From: Flavicella sediminum
GTDB taxonomy: Bacteria; Bacteroidota; Bacteroidia; Flavobacteriales; Flavobacteriaceae
Reading direction: 5' to 3'
Length of the DNA: 64,000 bases
NCBI RefSeq assembly: GCF_006381105.1
Contig: NZ_VDET01000002.1
Span: 186,001 to 250,000, forward strand
Position numbers and translations under genes: made by a program. Of this stretch, positions 35,961-45,593 are shown piece after piece (position 1 is the stretch's first letter; the number at the start of each line of letters is the position of its first letter). The notes beneath the pieces are model-generated. The model made no database searches. It had not been told where the DNA came from and was given only the letters and a program-made list of their open reading frames with translations.

Positions 35961-36797
35961 CTATTCTGACAAAGAAAACTTATACACAATGACCCCAACT
36001 TGTTTGTTTGGCGCATCCCCATCTGCATTCCATTTGGTTTGTAAGGCTGCCTGCTTTGCCGGACTCAATAAACAAGGTGCTGTATTTGTCGTCCCTTTTA
36101 CCCCTGGAGTTGCTTTTATCACTTTCCCCGTTTTATCTACTTCAATACTTACAACCACGGTACCTTCTTCATTGCAATTAGGTTTTACGACAGGTCGTGT
36201 TAGTGGTTTTCTACCCGCTAAATTGTAATTTCCATCTCCACCCGTACCTCCATTTCCGTAGTACTTAGAAGAAGTGGGATCTCCATCAACTTTTCCTTTT
36301 AAGCCGGATTGCTGATCATCTCCTTCTCCTTTGGAAGTTGCTCCATCCGATTTACTTCCATTTAACAAATTAGCCAGTGCATTTTGCGTTTCTTTAGAAG
36401 GCTTAGGAACCTCCTTTACAATCGGTTTTTTTTCTATTTCTTTAGCCCTAGGCTTTGGTTTTTGAATTTCCTTTTTTTTCTCTTTTGCAACTACTGGAGC
36501 ATCTACATTTTCTTGCGTAATCAATTCCTCTTTCAAAACCTCTGGCGCCTCCTCTGCTACCTCTTCTACCACTTGTTCTTGAACCTCTTGGACTTTTGGA
36601 GCCGACTTAACGGATTCTTCTATTACAGGTGGGCCGTTCCCTACATCAGAAGTCCCAAAATTTATGGCCACACCATATTCTTCAGGAGGATCTTGGTATT
36701 TCATTCCGAAAGCATATATTAAAAACAACAAAGCAAGCATCAAAACAGTCGTCATAACTGCTGATTTTTTTTGATGTTTTGTTTCTAAATACTTCAT
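35961..36797 (-). CDS. tonB: TonB-like energy transducer
   Basis: The 278-residue protein has a short cytoplasmic start, a membrane anchor at about residues 14-32, a long periplasmic linker rich in Pro, Glu, Lys and Val (about 60-150), a Gly/Ser-rich spacer, and a C-terminal domain (about 205-278) with GTVVVSIEVDKTGKVIKA typical of TonB C-termini. It passes proton-motive energy from ExbB/ExbD to outer-membrane transporters. The gene follows exbD by 23 bp and lies in the order exbB, exbD, tonB, folC. Confidence 0.88.
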   Translation of the reverse strand: MKYLETKHQKKSAVMTTVLMLALLFLIYAFGMKYQDPPEEYGVAINFGTSDVGNGPPVIEESVKSAPKVQEVQEQVVEEVAEEAPEVLKEELITQENVDAPVVAKEKKKEIQKPKPRAKEIEKKPIVKEVPKPSKETQNALANLLNGSKSDGATSKGEGDDQQSGLKGKVDGDPTSSKYYGNGGTGGDGNYNLAGRKPLTRPVVKPNCNEEGTVVVSIEVDKTGKVIKATPGVKGTTNTAPCLLSPAKQAALQTKWNADGDAPNKQVGVIVYKFSLSE

Positions 36798-36820
36798 ATT
36801 TATTTTTCTTTTAATGACGC

Positions 36821-37213
36821 CTACATTCCTTTTACAGCCAAAATCATTTTTATTTTATTCTTATTGGCAATATCTATGACATGCATAATATTTTTATAAG
36901 GCACATTTTCATCTCCTCGAATAACCAACGTTTTTGCTTCACCACCAGAAAACTTTTTGATAACCACACTTTCTAATTGCGATTTTTCAACAAGCTCTCC
37001 TTCAATATAAAATTTTGAATCTTTTGTAATAGAAACGGCAATACTTGCTTTACTTTCTGTTTTACCACCAGCTTTAGGCAATAAAACGTCAATGGCATTT
37101 ACGGTAACCAAAGTAGATGTCAACATAAAAAATATCAACAATAAAAAAACAATATCTGTCATGGACGACATATTGAAATTTGGATCTACTTTATTTCTTC
37201 CTCTAATATTCAT
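36821..37213 (-). CDS. exbD: ExbD/TolR biopolymer transport protein
   Basis: The 130-residue protein has a basic N-terminus, one membrane helix with the family motif MTDIVFLLLIFFMLTS that contains the conserved proton-channel Asp, and a periplasmic domain ending MILAVKGM. The length is normal. It works with ExbB and TonB in the inner membrane. Only one ExbD is present here. Confidence 0.95.
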   Translation of the reverse strand: MNIRGRNKVDPNFNMSSMTDIVFLLLIFFMLTSTLVTVNAIDVLLPKAGGKTESKASIAVSITKDSKFYIEGELVEKSQLESVVIKKFSGGEAKTLVIRGDENVPYKNIMHVIDIANKNKIKMILAVKGM

Positions 37214-37265
37214 TTTGATATTTTATTTATTGAACCAAGCCTCTTTTTTCATGAATGAATTCCTC

Positions 37266-37955
37266 CTAAACAGGCTCATTCAATAAATCTAAAAACTCAA
37301 CAGATTTTGCTTCCATTTGGTACACAATCTTATCTGTTTTTACCACCAAGTGATTGTAAGAGATGTATGATATAATTCCAACAATTAAACCACCAACAGT
37401 AGTTGTCATTGCTGTATACAAGCCATCTGCTAATAATTTAATATCTATCTGACCTCCAGCATTTGCAATTTCGTGAATAGAAATAATCATTCCTATTACC
37501 GTTCCTAAAAACCCAATCATAGGTGCCGCCCCAGCAATAGTTGCCACCACACTTACATTGGTTTCTAATTTATAAATCTCCAATTTCCCTGAATTCTCAA
37601 TAGCTGTATTGATATCATCCAAAGGTTTTCCTATTCTTGAAATTCCGGTTCCAATTAAATTTGCCACAGGAGTATCAATAGAAGCACACAAATTTTTTGC
37701 CGCTTCAATATTTCCATTGGCTACATAATCTTTAATTTGATTCATAAAATCTTTATCGACTTTACTTGCTGCTTTGATAGCAAAAAAACGTTCAAAATAA
37801 ATATAAAGAGACACCGCCAACAAGACCAAAAGAATGGCTATAATAATTTGTCCACCGATACCTCCTTCCATAATCAATTTGTAAATTGATAATGTTTTTT
37901 CTTCAGAAATAGCCATTGCAGCATCTGCTACTTCAGTTTGGAACATTGATAACAT
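37266..37955 (-). CDS. exbB: MotA/TolQ/ExbB proton channel family protein
   Basis: The 229-residue protein has a first membrane helix (about 31-50, GGQIIIAILLVLLAVSLYIYF), a cytoplasmic domain, and two further helices with APMIGFLGTVIGMI and TAMTTTVGGLIVGIISYI, the signature of the MotA/TolQ/ExbB channel. It drives TonB with ExbD. The gene opens the exbB-exbD-tonB unit, followed by exbD after 52 bp. Confidence 0.95.
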   Translation of the reverse strand: MLSMFQTEVADAAMAISEEKTLSIYKLIMEGGIGGQIIIAILLVLLAVSLYIYFERFFAIKAASKVDKDFMNQIKDYVANGNIEAAKNLCASIDTPVANLIGTGISRIGKPLDDINTAIENSGKLEIYKLETNVSVVATIAGAAPMIGFLGTVIGMIISIHEIANAGGQIDIKLLADGLYTAMTTTVGGLIVGIISYISYNHLVVKTDKIVYQMEAKSVEFLDLLNEPV

Positions 37956-38106
37956 ATAAAGAATAATTTTTAGTAGTACGCAACAAACTTTAGCCCTAGC
38001 CTTTCAAGTTTAAATGCATACCTGATTTTTAATGAAACGAAATTACGAATAGTTAATTGTTTTTATTTGATATTTTTTCTAAAAAAATAAAGCTCCGGAA
38101 AAAATT

Positions 38107-38146
38107 AACAAAAAAAAGAGCTACCTGATTTAGATAGCTCTTTTAT
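38107..38146 (-). terminator. rho-independent terminator after nhaB
   Basis: The 10-bp stem AAAAGAGCTA (38114-38123) / TAGCTCTTTT (38135-38144) has an 11-nt loop and is followed on the minus strand by a T-run. It lies about 20 bp after the nhaB stop (38167) and isolates nhaB from exbB. Confidence 0.85.
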
Positions 38147-38166
38147 AATTTATGTATCCTTAAATA

Positions 38167-39660
38167 CTATAACAATAAACGTACCATAATATACCCAACT
38201 CCTCCTAATACAATTGTATACGGCAAAGCCATTTTCACCATTTTACCGTAAGATAAATTAATTAACGGTGCCAATGCAGAGGTTAATAGGAATAAGAAAG
38301 CTGCTTGTCCGTTTGGCGTAGCAACACTCGGTAGATTTGTTCCTGTATTAATTGCAATTGCTAATTTCTCAAAGTGTTCTCTTGTAATTGTCCCGTCTAA
38401 AAAGGCTTGTTGTACTTCACCAATATAAACCGTTGCCACAAAAACATTGTCAGAAATTGCAGATAAAGCTCCGTTTGCTAAATAAAACAACCCTGGCTGA
38501 GATTCTGGACTTTGATGTAAAGCCCAATCAATAATAGGAGAAAACAAATGTTGATCGTGGATCATAGCTACTACAACAAAAAAGACCACCAATAAACCTG
38601 TAAAAGGCAAAGCTTCCTCAAAAGCATGACCTAAAGCATGCTCGTCAATAATTCCGATAAAAGCTGTTTGAAAGATGATCAATGCTAATCCGATAAAACC
38701 AACAGGAGCAATATGCAATGCCAAACCTGCAATTAACAAAACAGCTGCTAATCCTTGAACTCTTAAAGCATATTTTTCTTTATCTGTTCTTTTTGCATCT
38801 TCTTCTGCAGTATAAGCTTCAAGAATTTGATTTACAATAGCTGGTCTTTTCGCTCCAAAACCAAAGGTTCCTGTCGCTTCTAAAATTACCGTTGTTAACA
38901 AACCACAAACCAAAACCGGTATTGTTATAGGCGCCATTTGCACAAAAAACTCAATAAAATCCCACCCTAATCTTTCACCTATCAATAAGTTTTGAGGTTC
39001 ACCCACCAAAGTACAAACACCACCCAAAGCAGTACCTACTACTCCATGCATGATTAAACTACGTAAGAAACTTCTGAATTGCTCAAGATTTTCTCCACTT
39101 AAATCGTCTTTATCTAAAACACCATCTTTGTTATAATCTTCTGCACTAGAATGAATTTTGTGATACACCCCGTAAAAACCAACAGCAACACTAATTAATA
39201 CAGCTGTTACCGTTAAAGCATCTAAGAAAGCGGAAAGAACTGCTGACAAAAACACAAATAATAATGACAATACTATTTTAGATTTTATTTTTGTGAAGAT
39301 TTTACTGAAGATAAACATCAATAATGGCTTCATAAAATAAATACCTGCAACCATAAATACCAATAACAATACTACCTCTAAGTTTTGATCTACTTCATGA
39401 TAAGCATTTTTTGGACTTGTTAATCCTAAAGCTATAATTTGAATAGCTAACAAACCACCCGATTGTAGTGGATAACATTTTAAGGCCATGGCTAAAGTGA
39501 AAATAAATTCACCAATAAACATCCATGAAACTATGGTATGTGCTAAATGCGCATCTATTGCCATTGGCAACACAAAATAAAGCACTGTATTCATTACTAA
39601 AAACAAAATCATTGTGGTTTTAAACCACTTAGGACTGTTTCCTAAAAAGTACTTAAACAT
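38167..39660 (-). CDS. nhaB: Na+/H+ antiporter NhaB with an EF-hand-like loop
   Basis: The 497-residue polytopic protein follows E. coli NhaB along its length: [71 protein letters not shown]-type [20 protein letters not shown] and [20 protein letters not shown]. It exports Na+ in exchange for protons across the inner membrane, which fits a saline habitat. Residues 175-186 ([12 protein letters not shown]) form a canonical EF-hand calcium-binding loop pattern in a soluble loop where the E. coli protein has a different acidic stretch. The gene is monocistronic, with a terminator behind it and a palindrome upstream. Confidence 0.95.
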   Translation of the reverse strand: MFKYFLGNSPKWFKTTMILFLVMNTVLYFVLPMAIDAHLAHTIVSWMFIGEFIFTLAMALKCYPLQSGGLLAIQIIALGLTSPKNAYHEVDQNLEVVLLLVFMVAGIYFMKPLLMFIFSKIFTKIKSKIVLSLLFVFLSAVLSAFLDALTVTAVLISVAVGFYGVYHKIHSSAEDYNKDGVLDKDDLSGENLEQFRSFLRSLIMHGVVGTALGGVCTLVGEPQNLLIGERLGWDFIEFFVQMAPITIPVLVCGLLTTVILEATGTFGFGAKRPAIVNQILEAYTAEEDAKRTDKEKYALRVQGLAAVLLIAGLALHIAPVGFIGLALIIFQTAFIGIIDEHALGHAFEEALPFTGLLVVFFVVVAMIHDQHLFSPIIDWALHQSPESQPGLFYLANGALSAISDNVFVATVYIGEVQQAFLDGTITREHFEKLAIAINTGTNLPSVATPNGQAAFLFLLTSALAPLINLSYGKMVKMALPYTIVLGGVGYIMVRLLL

Positions 39661-39737
39661 AATTCTAAATTTTAAATTTTTCGTGCCACTAAACTAGCAA
39701 TTTTGAACTAAAAACTGCACAATCGCATATATTTTCT

Positions 39738-39757
39738 TTACGAAATGCTTTTCGTAA
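39738..39757. promoter_or_regulatory. palindrome upstream of nhaB
   Basis: Perfect 8-bp arms TTACGAAA and TTTCGTAA are separated by 4 nt, 78 bp upstream of the nhaB ATG (39660). There is no T-run, so a transcription-factor site is more likely than a terminator. The regulator is unknown. Confidence 0.35.
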
Positions 39758-39923
39758 TATAAACTCCATAATTCACCGCTAAAATTCACTATTCTAAAAT
39801 TAGCATACCTCATTTTATAGAAATCTTATTTTAACGCTTTTCTAAAAAAAATAAAACGATTCGAAAATAATTTCACCCGCCTATAAAAGCTCCTTTTCGG
39901 CATTTTTACACCGTATAAGTCCT

Positions 39924-40988
39924 TTAAGAAATAGCAACTACCACACCACTAGAATGGTCATGACTAGCCCCCGTGACACTTTTTAAACAGTTGGTTTTTC
40001 CTTCTATTTTTAAAACACCTAACAAAGCAAACAACAAAGCTTCTTTAAATTCTACTAATTCTTTTGAAGGAATAACAATCTCTGTTTCGGTCAATTCTTG
40101 AATTCTGCCTATTAAAAAAGTATTATAAGCTCCGCCACCTGTTACCAAAGTCTTTGCCTTCTTTTTTGTACTCAACACTTCTGAAATTTTTATTGCGACA
40201 TGTTCTACAAAAGTCCGTAAAACATCTTTTAGAGAAATCGGATACAAATGAATCAGCGGCAATACTTTTTCTTGCACAAATTCAAAACCTAAAGATTTGG
40301 GAATTGGCAACTCATAAAAAGGATCCGCATTTAATTGCTGCAATAATTCTTCATGCACATTTCCTTCAGAAGCCAACTTTCCTTTATCATCATATTCCAA
40401 ACCAATGGTTCTTGTAAAATAATTCATGACAATATTTACCGGACAAATATCAAAGGCTTTCCGCAAACCATTTTCTTCAAAAGAAACATTGGCAAAGCCA
40501 CCAATATTCAAACAAAATTCAAATTCAGAAAACAGCAACTTATCGCCTACAGGAACCAAAGGAGCTCCTTGTCCGCCCAAAGCCACATCCTGCGACCTAA
40601 AATCATAAACCACTTTGGTATTGTTTATTTTTGAAATCTCTTCGCCACAACCTATTTGTAAGGTATAACCTTCATTGGGTTTATGAAAAATGGTATGCCC
40701 GTGAGACGCTATAAAATCGACTTTAGCTATTTTATTTTCTGTTACAAATGAAAGTACCAAATTCCCCAAATACTTACCATATTCTTTGTCTAACGCTTTT
40801 AGTTCTGTTTCCGACTGCTCAAAAGCGTACTTTAATTTTTCACTCCACTCTTTTGGGTACGCAAAGGTTTCTGTTTTCTTTATAGTATAGGTATACTCTT
40901 TAGCTACAGAAATTTCGGCAAACACCAAATCCACACCATCTAAAGAAGTCCCCGACATCAAACCAATTACAAAATATGTTTTCCCCAT
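39924..40988 (-). CDS. anmK: anhydro-N-acetylmuramic acid kinase
   Basis: The 354-residue protein has the ATP-binding start VIGLMSGTSLDGVDLV, ASHGHTIFHKP, GGQGAPLVPVGDKLLF, CLNIGGFANVSF and the C-terminal VTGGGAYNTFL, all typical of AnmK. The enzyme opens and phosphorylates 1,6-anhydro-MurNAc to give MurNAc-6-phosphate in peptidoglycan recycling. It is divergent from the acyl-CoA dehydrogenase gene across a 136-bp intergenic region. A minus-strand TATTTTTG at 41012-41019 may be its -7 box. Confidence 0.96.
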   Translation of the reverse strand: MGKTYFVIGLMSGTSLDGVDLVFAEISVAKEYTYTIKKTETFAYPKEWSEKLKYAFEQSETELKALDKEYGKYLGNLVLSFVTENKIAKVDFIASHGHTIFHKPNEGYTLQIGCGEEISKINNTKVVYDFRSQDVALGGQGAPLVPVGDKLLFSEFEFCLNIGGFANVSFEENGLRKAFDICPVNIVMNYFTRTIGLEYDDKGKLASEGNVHEELLQQLNADPFYELPIPKSLGFEFVQEKVLPLIHLYPISLKDVLRTFVEHVAIKISEVLSTKKKAKTLVTGGGAYNTFLIGRIQELTETEIVIPSKELVEFKEALLFALLGVLKIEGKTNCLKSVTGASHDHSSGVVVAIS

Positions 40989-41124
40989 AATTTATCATTT
41001 CTTAGAAAACTCAAAAATAAGCATCTATCATTACTATTGACACTTTTAAATTCTAAACTAATATTTATCCCAATTCCATTAAAAAAAAATTATATTTAAA
41101 TTCTTTAATTTTTAATACACATAT

Positions 41125-42267
41125 ATGAATTTCGAACTTTCCGAAGAACACATCATGATTCGTGATGCCGCAAGAGAATTTGCACAAACAGAATTGCTAC
41201 CGGGTGTTATAGATCGTGATGAAACCCAAACTTTTCCGCACGAACAGATTAAAAAGATGGGACAGCTTGGTTTTTTGGGCATGATGGTCGATCCGAAATA
41301 CAATGGTGCCGGAATGGATACAATTTCTTATGTATTGGCTATGGAAGAAATTTCTAAAGTAGATGCTTCAGCCGGTGTTGCCATGTCTGCCAATAATTCA
41401 TTGGTTTGCTGGGGACTTGAGAAATACGGAAGTGAAGCACAAAAACAAAAATATTTAACTCGGCTTGCCACCGGAGAAATTTTAGGTGCTTTTTGTTTGA
41501 GTGAACCAGATGCAGGAAGTGATGCAACTTCGCAAAAAACAACCGCCATAAAAAATGGAGATCACTATGTTTTAAACGGTGTTAAAAACTGGATTACAAA
41601 TGGAGGTAACGCTAGTGTCTATTTAGTAATTGCCCAAAGTGATCTTTCAAAAAAACACAAAGGAATTAATGTTTTTATAGTTGATAAGGACATGCCAGGT
41701 TTTGTTGTCGGAAAAAAAGAAAACAAATTAGGAATTAGAGGTTCCGACACACACTCCTTATTATTTACCGATGTAAAAGTCCCTGTAGAAAACAGAATTG
41801 GAGAAGAAGGTTTTGGTTTTCGCTTTGCTATGGAAACTTTATCAGGAGGAAGAATAGGAATTGCGGCACAAGCCTTAGGAATTTCTTCTGGCGCTTATGA
41901 ACTTTCTTTAGCCTATAGCCAACAACGAAAATCTTTTGGGAAAGAAATTGCCAAACACCAAGCCATCGCTTTTAAATTAGCGGATATGGCAACGGAAATC
42001 GAAATTTCTAGATTGCTGTGTTTTAAATCGGCTTGGGAAAAAGACCAAGGAAAAAATTACGATTTATCAAGTTCTAAAGCAAAATTATTTTGTGCCGATG
42101 CTGCCATGAGAATTACGGTTGAAGCCGTTCAAATTCATGGAGGTTATGGTTTTGTAAAAGAATACCATGTAGAACGAATGATGCGCGATGCAAAAATTAC
42201 GCAGATTTATGAAGGAACTTCTGAAATTCAAAAAATTGTTATTTCAAGAGCTATTTTAAAAGATTAA
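41125..42267 (+). CDS. acyl-CoA dehydrogenase
   Basis: The 380-residue flavoprotein has the typical short/medium-chain layout: an N-terminal helical domain (FELSEEHIMIRDAAREFA), CLSEPDAGSDA and WITNGG in the FAD/substrate region, RQ-like SQQRKSFGKEIAKHQA, and the C-terminal IYEGTSEIQ motif with the catalytic Glu363. It oxidises an acyl-CoA to the trans-2-enoyl-CoA, probably of short chain. It lies 6 bp before the AlkD-like gene on the same strand. Exact substrate length is not clear from sequence. Confidence 0.95.
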   Translation: MNFELSEEHIMIRDAAREFAQTELLPGVIDRDETQTFPHEQIKKMGQLGFLGMMVDPKYNGAGMDTISYVLAMEEISKVDASAGVAMSANNSLVCWGLEKYGSEAQKQKYLTRLATGEILGAFCLSEPDAGSDATSQKTTAIKNGDHYVLNGVKNWITNGGNASVYLVIAQSDLSKKHKGINVFIVDKDMPGFVVGKKENKLGIRGSDTHSLLFTDVKVPVENRIGEEGFGFRFAMETLSGGRIGIAAQALGISSGAYELSLAYSQQRKSFGKEIAKHQAIAFKLADMATEIEISRLLCFKSAWEKDQGKNYDLSSSKAKLFCADAAMRITVEAVQIHGGYGFVKEYHVERMMRDAKITQIYEGTSEIQKIVISRAILKD

Positions 42268-42273
42268 GCAAGC

Positions 42274-43380
42274 ATGGCAGAACCTTTAAAAAATTATTTC
42301 AACCAACATTTTGTTGCACCTTTTTCTGAAGTTTGCAAAAAACACATCGCTAATTTCAATCAGGAAAAATTTCTAGCTACGGTTTTCGATAGCAACTGGA
42401 AAAATTTAGAATTGAAACCTAGAATTAAACATATTGCTTTTGCTTTGCATGAGCAACTAGGTTCTGAAATCCCTAAAAACCTTACATGCATTGTTGGCCT
42501 AGCTGAAGATATTCGCATCAATCAAAACAAACAAGATACTTTTGAATATTTAATTTTAGCCGATTATGTTGAAGTGTATGGACTTGAACACTTTAAAGAA
42601 TCTTTACAAGCCATTGAAAAAATTACCGTGCTGGCCACTTGCGAATTTGCGATCAGACCTTTTCTATTAAAATACCCAGAACAAACTTTTGAACAGTTGT
42701 ATAAATGGAGTACACATCCACATGCTTCGGTTAGAAGATTGGCCAGTGAAGGTTGCAGACCAAGATTGCCTTGGGGCATGGGCTTGGCTCCTTTAAAAAA
42801 AGATGCAAGTTCGATTTATCCAATTTTAGAAACTTTAAAAGACGATCCTTCCTTATATGTAAGAAGAAGTGTTGCAAACAATATCAATGATATTTCTAAA
42901 GACCATCCAGAAGCTATTTTAAAATTACTGAAGTCTTGGAACGGTTTTTCTGAAGAAAGAAACTGGCTGGTAAAACATGCTGCCCGGACTTTATTAAAAC
43001 AAGGAAATACGCAAGCCTTGGCTTTATTTGGTTATGGAGATTTTGATAATTTTAAAGTCACCAACTTTCAATTCCTTACTAAAACAGTTCAAATTGGGAA
43101 TGCGGCAGAATTTTCATTTTCGCTTCAAAATAAAAATAGCAAAGCTCAAAAAATAAGATTGGAATATTTTGTTCATTTTTTATTAGCCAATGGAAAGCCT
43201 TCAAAAAAAATATTTAAAATTTCAGAAAGAGAAATTGCCGCAAAAACAACATTGGATTACCTTAAAAAACATTCTTTCAAAATTATAACTACTCGAAAAT
43301 ATTATCCTGGAACTCATTCTATAAGTCTGGTTGTAAATGGTGTAGAATTAGAAACTTTGGATTTTGAACTGGCTGAATAA
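42274..43380 (+). CDS. AlkD-like DNA alkylation repair / HEAT-repeat protein
   Basis: The 368-residue protein is rich in helical HEAT-like repeats (for example HASVRRLASEGCRPRLPWG and PSLYVRRSVANNINDIS), as in the COG4335 DNA alkylation repair family. Arg-rich helices could bind DNA. The last roughly 100 residues are beta-rich (AEFSFSLQNKNSK, SISLVVNGVELETL) and form an additional Ig-like domain. It is cotranscribed with the acyl-CoA dehydrogenase, whose alkylated substrates give a loose thematic link only. Function as a glycosylase is inferred from the family. Confidence 0.82.
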   Translation: MAEPLKNYFNQHFVAPFSEVCKKHIANFNQEKFLATVFDSNWKNLELKPRIKHIAFALHEQLGSEIPKNLTCIVGLAEDIRINQNKQDTFEYLILADYVEVYGLEHFKESLQAIEKITVLATCEFAIRPFLLKYPEQTFEQLYKWSTHPHASVRRLASEGCRPRLPWGMGLAPLKKDASSIYPILETLKDDPSLYVRRSVANNINDISKDHPEAILKLLKSWNGFSEERNWLVKHAARTLLKQGNTQALALFGYGDFDNFKVTNFQFLTKTVQIGNAAEFSFSLQNKNSKAQKIRLEYFVHFLLANGKPSKKIFKISEREIAAKTTLDYLKKHSFKIITTRKYYPGTHSISLVVNGVELETLDFELAE

Positions 43381-43405
43381 ACTAGTAAAATAGTTTCAAA
43401 ATTGT

Positions 43406-43430
43406 CAGGTCGAGCGGAGTCGAAACCTCG
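43406..43430. repeat. short GC-rich imperfect palindrome, REP-like
   Basis: The sequence around GGTCGAGCGGAGTCGAAACC stands out as GC-rich in an AT-rich intergenic region, and AGGTCGA pairs imperfectly with TCGAAACCT. Elements of this form (TCGAGCGnAGTCGA) recur in intergenic DNA of many flavobacteria. Only this copy was noticed in the window. It lies between two convergent genes and may also act as a weak transcript end. Confidence 0.45.
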
Positions 43431-43503
43431 TTTATTACGATCGTCGACAGTAACATACTTACCTTTTGACTCCACTAAATGTAACAAAAGACCTTCAAAT
43501 AAC

Positions 43504-44181
43504 TCACTCCACCAAAAAATCAAAATACGTATTTGGGTAAGGCTCATTATGTAAAGTAAAATGCCACCATTCATATTGGTAGGATTTAAAATTATTTTCT
43601 AACATTACTTCTCTAAGCAGCATTCTATTCGCTTTTTGTTTTTCAGAAATCGCCGCAGCATCAGGCCATGCTATTTTATCAAACAAATCATAAGGACTGC
43701 CCATATCTAGCTCTTTCCCTGAACTCAACTCAATAATTGTCAAGTCCAAACTACTACCTCTACTATGACCAGATTTACGAGCTATATACCCCAATTTAAA
43801 TAAATTTTTCTTTTGAACATTTGGGTAAAACTCTTGTTTCATCAAAGTATCACTTTCCATAGTGGCCCACTTCACAAAATAATCAACCGCTCTTTGTGGT
43901 CGGTAAGCATCGTATAGTTTCAAGCCCATTCCCAATTCTTGTAAAGTTTGCTGTACTTTATGTAATTGTTCCATTGCCTGGTTACTTAAATATGCAATAG
44001 GTTTTTCATACCCTTCTATTGGTCTTCCCACAAAATTATGAGCACCCTGGTAGCGAATATCTAAAACAATGGACGGAATTTCTTCTGCAACACTTTTAAA
44101 ATCTGCAGGTCGTTCTACATTTTGACCAAAAATAGTTGTCAACCAAAAACAGCAAGTAACCCTAAAAAACCACTTCTTCAT
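43504..44181 (-). CDS. VanX-like D-alanyl-D-alanine dipeptidase (M15D)
   Basis: The 225-residue protein begins with a signal-like hydrophobic stretch ending at FGQ (about residue 20). Zinc ligands are His139 and Asp146 in SGHSRGSSLD and His207 in EWWHF, with Glu204 as the catalytic base. The YDAYRPQRA segment carries the conserved Arg94. It should cleave D-Ala-D-Ala or related dipeptides in the periplasm, probably in cell-wall turnover rather than vancomycin resistance, because no vanH or vanA gene is nearby. The gene is convergent with the AlkD-like gene. Confidence 0.9.
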   Translation of the reverse strand: MKKWFFRVTCCFWLTTIFGQNVERPADFKSVAEEIPSIVLDIRYQGAHNFVGRPIEGYEKPIAYLSNQAMEQLHKVQQTLQELGMGLKLYDAYRPQRAVDYFVKWATMESDTLMKQEFYPNVQKKNLFKLGYIARKSGHSRGSSLDLTIIELSSGKELDMGSPYDLFDKIAWPDAAAISEKQKANRMLLREVMLENNFKSYQYEWWHFTLHNEPYPNTYFDFLVE

Positions 44182-44247
44182 AAATCAATGCCAATCATAA
44201 ATTCAACAAAAGTAAATACCTATCTTTGTAAAGATAAAAAGACATTT

Positions 44248-44493
44248 ATGACTAACAATGATATTTTAAAAAAGTTACGTGTTGCCTTGCAACTAAAGGA
44301 CACTGACATCGTGCACATTATGAGTTTGGTAGATTTTAAAGTTTCTAAAAGCGAAATAAACGCTTTGTACAGAAATGAAGACCATCCGAAATATGTAGAA
44401 TGTAAAGATCAATTTTTACGTAATTTTTTAAATGGTTTGGTAATTCACAAACGTGGACCAATGCCTGCCAAAGGAGCTCCTAAAAAGCAATAA
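44248..44493 (+). CDS. DUF1456 (YehS-like) family protein, single domain
   Basis: The 81-residue reading begins at MTNNDILKKLRVAL and contains VDFKVSKSEINALYRNEDHPKY and FLRNFLNGLVIHKRGP, typical of DUF1456. E. coli YehS carries two such units (about 156 residues), so this is a one-domain version. A longer in-frame start at 44122 would run into the divergent dipeptidase gene and lacks homology. The function is unknown. It heads a small plus-strand group with a DUF4177-like ORF and a HAD phosphatase. Confidence 0.82.
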   Translation: MTNNDILKKLRVALQLKDTDIVHIMSLVDFKVSKSEINALYRNEDHPKYVECKDQFLRNFLNGLVIHKRGPMPAKGAPKKQ

Positions 44494-44546
44494 GAACTAA
44501 GGTAACAGTTTCTTAAAAATATTAATTCCCTAAAAACAATAAAAAC

Positions 44547-44711
44547 ATGAAAGAGTACAAATTCATAAAACAAAAAAGCACGCCTATAAAAAAAGATGCA
44601 GACTTTGAAGAATTATTAAATAGCTATGCCAAAACAGGTTGGACGGTTGTCAATACTTTTGTGCATAGAGGAATTGTAAAAGCTGTTTTAGAAAGAGAAA
44701 AAGAAGAATAA
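44547..44711 (+). CDS. small DUF4177-like protein
   Basis: This 54-residue ORF lies 53 bp after the DUF1456 gene and ends 1 bp before the HAD gene. The product starts MKEYKFIKQK, contains DFEELLNSYAKTGWTVVN, and ends with AVLEREKEE, matching the DUF4177 pattern (a beta-strand EYK, a leucine-rich helix, GW-V, and a closing ERE). Its tight spacing with the next gene supports that it is real. The function is unknown. Confidence 0.75.
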   Translation: MKEYKFIKQKSTPIKKDADFEELLNSYAKTGWTVVNTFVHRGIVKAVLEREKEE

Positions 44712-44712
44712 T

Positions 44713-45522
44713 ATGGCCTTAAAAATTGCCTTTACCGATATTGACGGTACTTTATTGAGCAAAGAAAGAGTTCCTTCCAAAGCACTGAAAGAAGAAGTAC
44801 AAAGAATTACGAACAAGCAAATTCCTTTTGTCTTAATTTCTTCAAGAATGCCAAGTGCGATGTATCACATACAAGAAGATTTAAATATTAGCAATACGCC
44901 AATTATTTGTTACAATGGCGGTTTGGTTTTGGTAGATGGAAAAAGCATTCATACCACGGAAATTCCAGTTGACCTTGTACAAATTATTGCCGATTTAAAT
45001 GGCAAAAGAAATTTTCATATCAGCTTGTATAACAACAATGATTGGTATGTGGAAGAACTAGATTTTTGGGCGAAAAGAGAAGAAAACAACACCAAAGTTA
45101 CTCCTACTATAAAAGCCATTGAAGATGTGCTTGCAGATTGGTCGGCGCAACAAAAAGGCGCACATAAAGTAATGTGTATGGGCGACAAGGAGTATTTAGA
45201 TGAACTATTTGATACCCTAACCGCCAATCATAGTAACGACTTGCATTTGTACCGATCTAAGGATACATATATTGAAATAGCACACAAATCGATTTCAAAA
45301 CTAACAGGAATCAAGACATTATTAAAAAACAGCTATCCTAGTTTCACTTTGGAAAACTGTATTGCCTTTGGAGACAATTACAATGATATTGAAATGTTAG
45401 AAGCTGTTCAAATGGGTGTGGCTGTAAAAAATGCAAAAGAAGAAGTTTTAAAAATCGCCAATGATATTACAGACACAAACCATAATGATGGCGTAGCAAA
45501 AGCCATTTCCAAACATTTATAA
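44713..45522 (+). CDS. Cof-type HAD superfamily phosphatase
   Basis: The 269-residue protein has motif I FTDIDGTLLS with both Asp residues, motif II LISSRMP, a cap domain in the middle, and the C-terminal ISKLTGIKTLL and FGDNYNDIEMLE (motif IV), the hallmarks of the Cof/YidA group of sugar-phosphate and cofactor phosphatases. It is cytoplasmic, and the substrate is unknown. The ATG lies just after the TAA of the DUF4177-like ORF. Confidence 0.92.
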   Translation: MALKIAFTDIDGTLLSKERVPSKALKEEVQRITNKQIPFVLISSRMPSAMYHIQEDLNISNTPIICYNGGLVLVDGKSIHTTEIPVDLVQIIADLNGKRNFHISLYNNNDWYVEELDFWAKREENNTKVTPTIKAIEDVLADWSAQQKGAHKVMCMGDKEYLDELFDTLTANHSNDLHLYRSKDTYIEIAHKSISKLTGIKTLLKNSYPSFTLENCIAFGDNYNDIEMLEAVQMGVAVKNAKEEVLKIANDITDTNHNDGVAKAISKHL

Positions 45523-45593
45523 GCCTTTATTACCAATTTGTAAGAATTGATTTTTCACAAAAAAATCGTTACTTACTAAAAACCATACCTACC

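Noticed and set aside
43504-44181. Vancomycin-resistance VanX
   Set aside because: It has the VanX fold and a signal peptide, but no vanH, vanA or vanRS genes are nearby, so a cell-wall recycling role is more likely.
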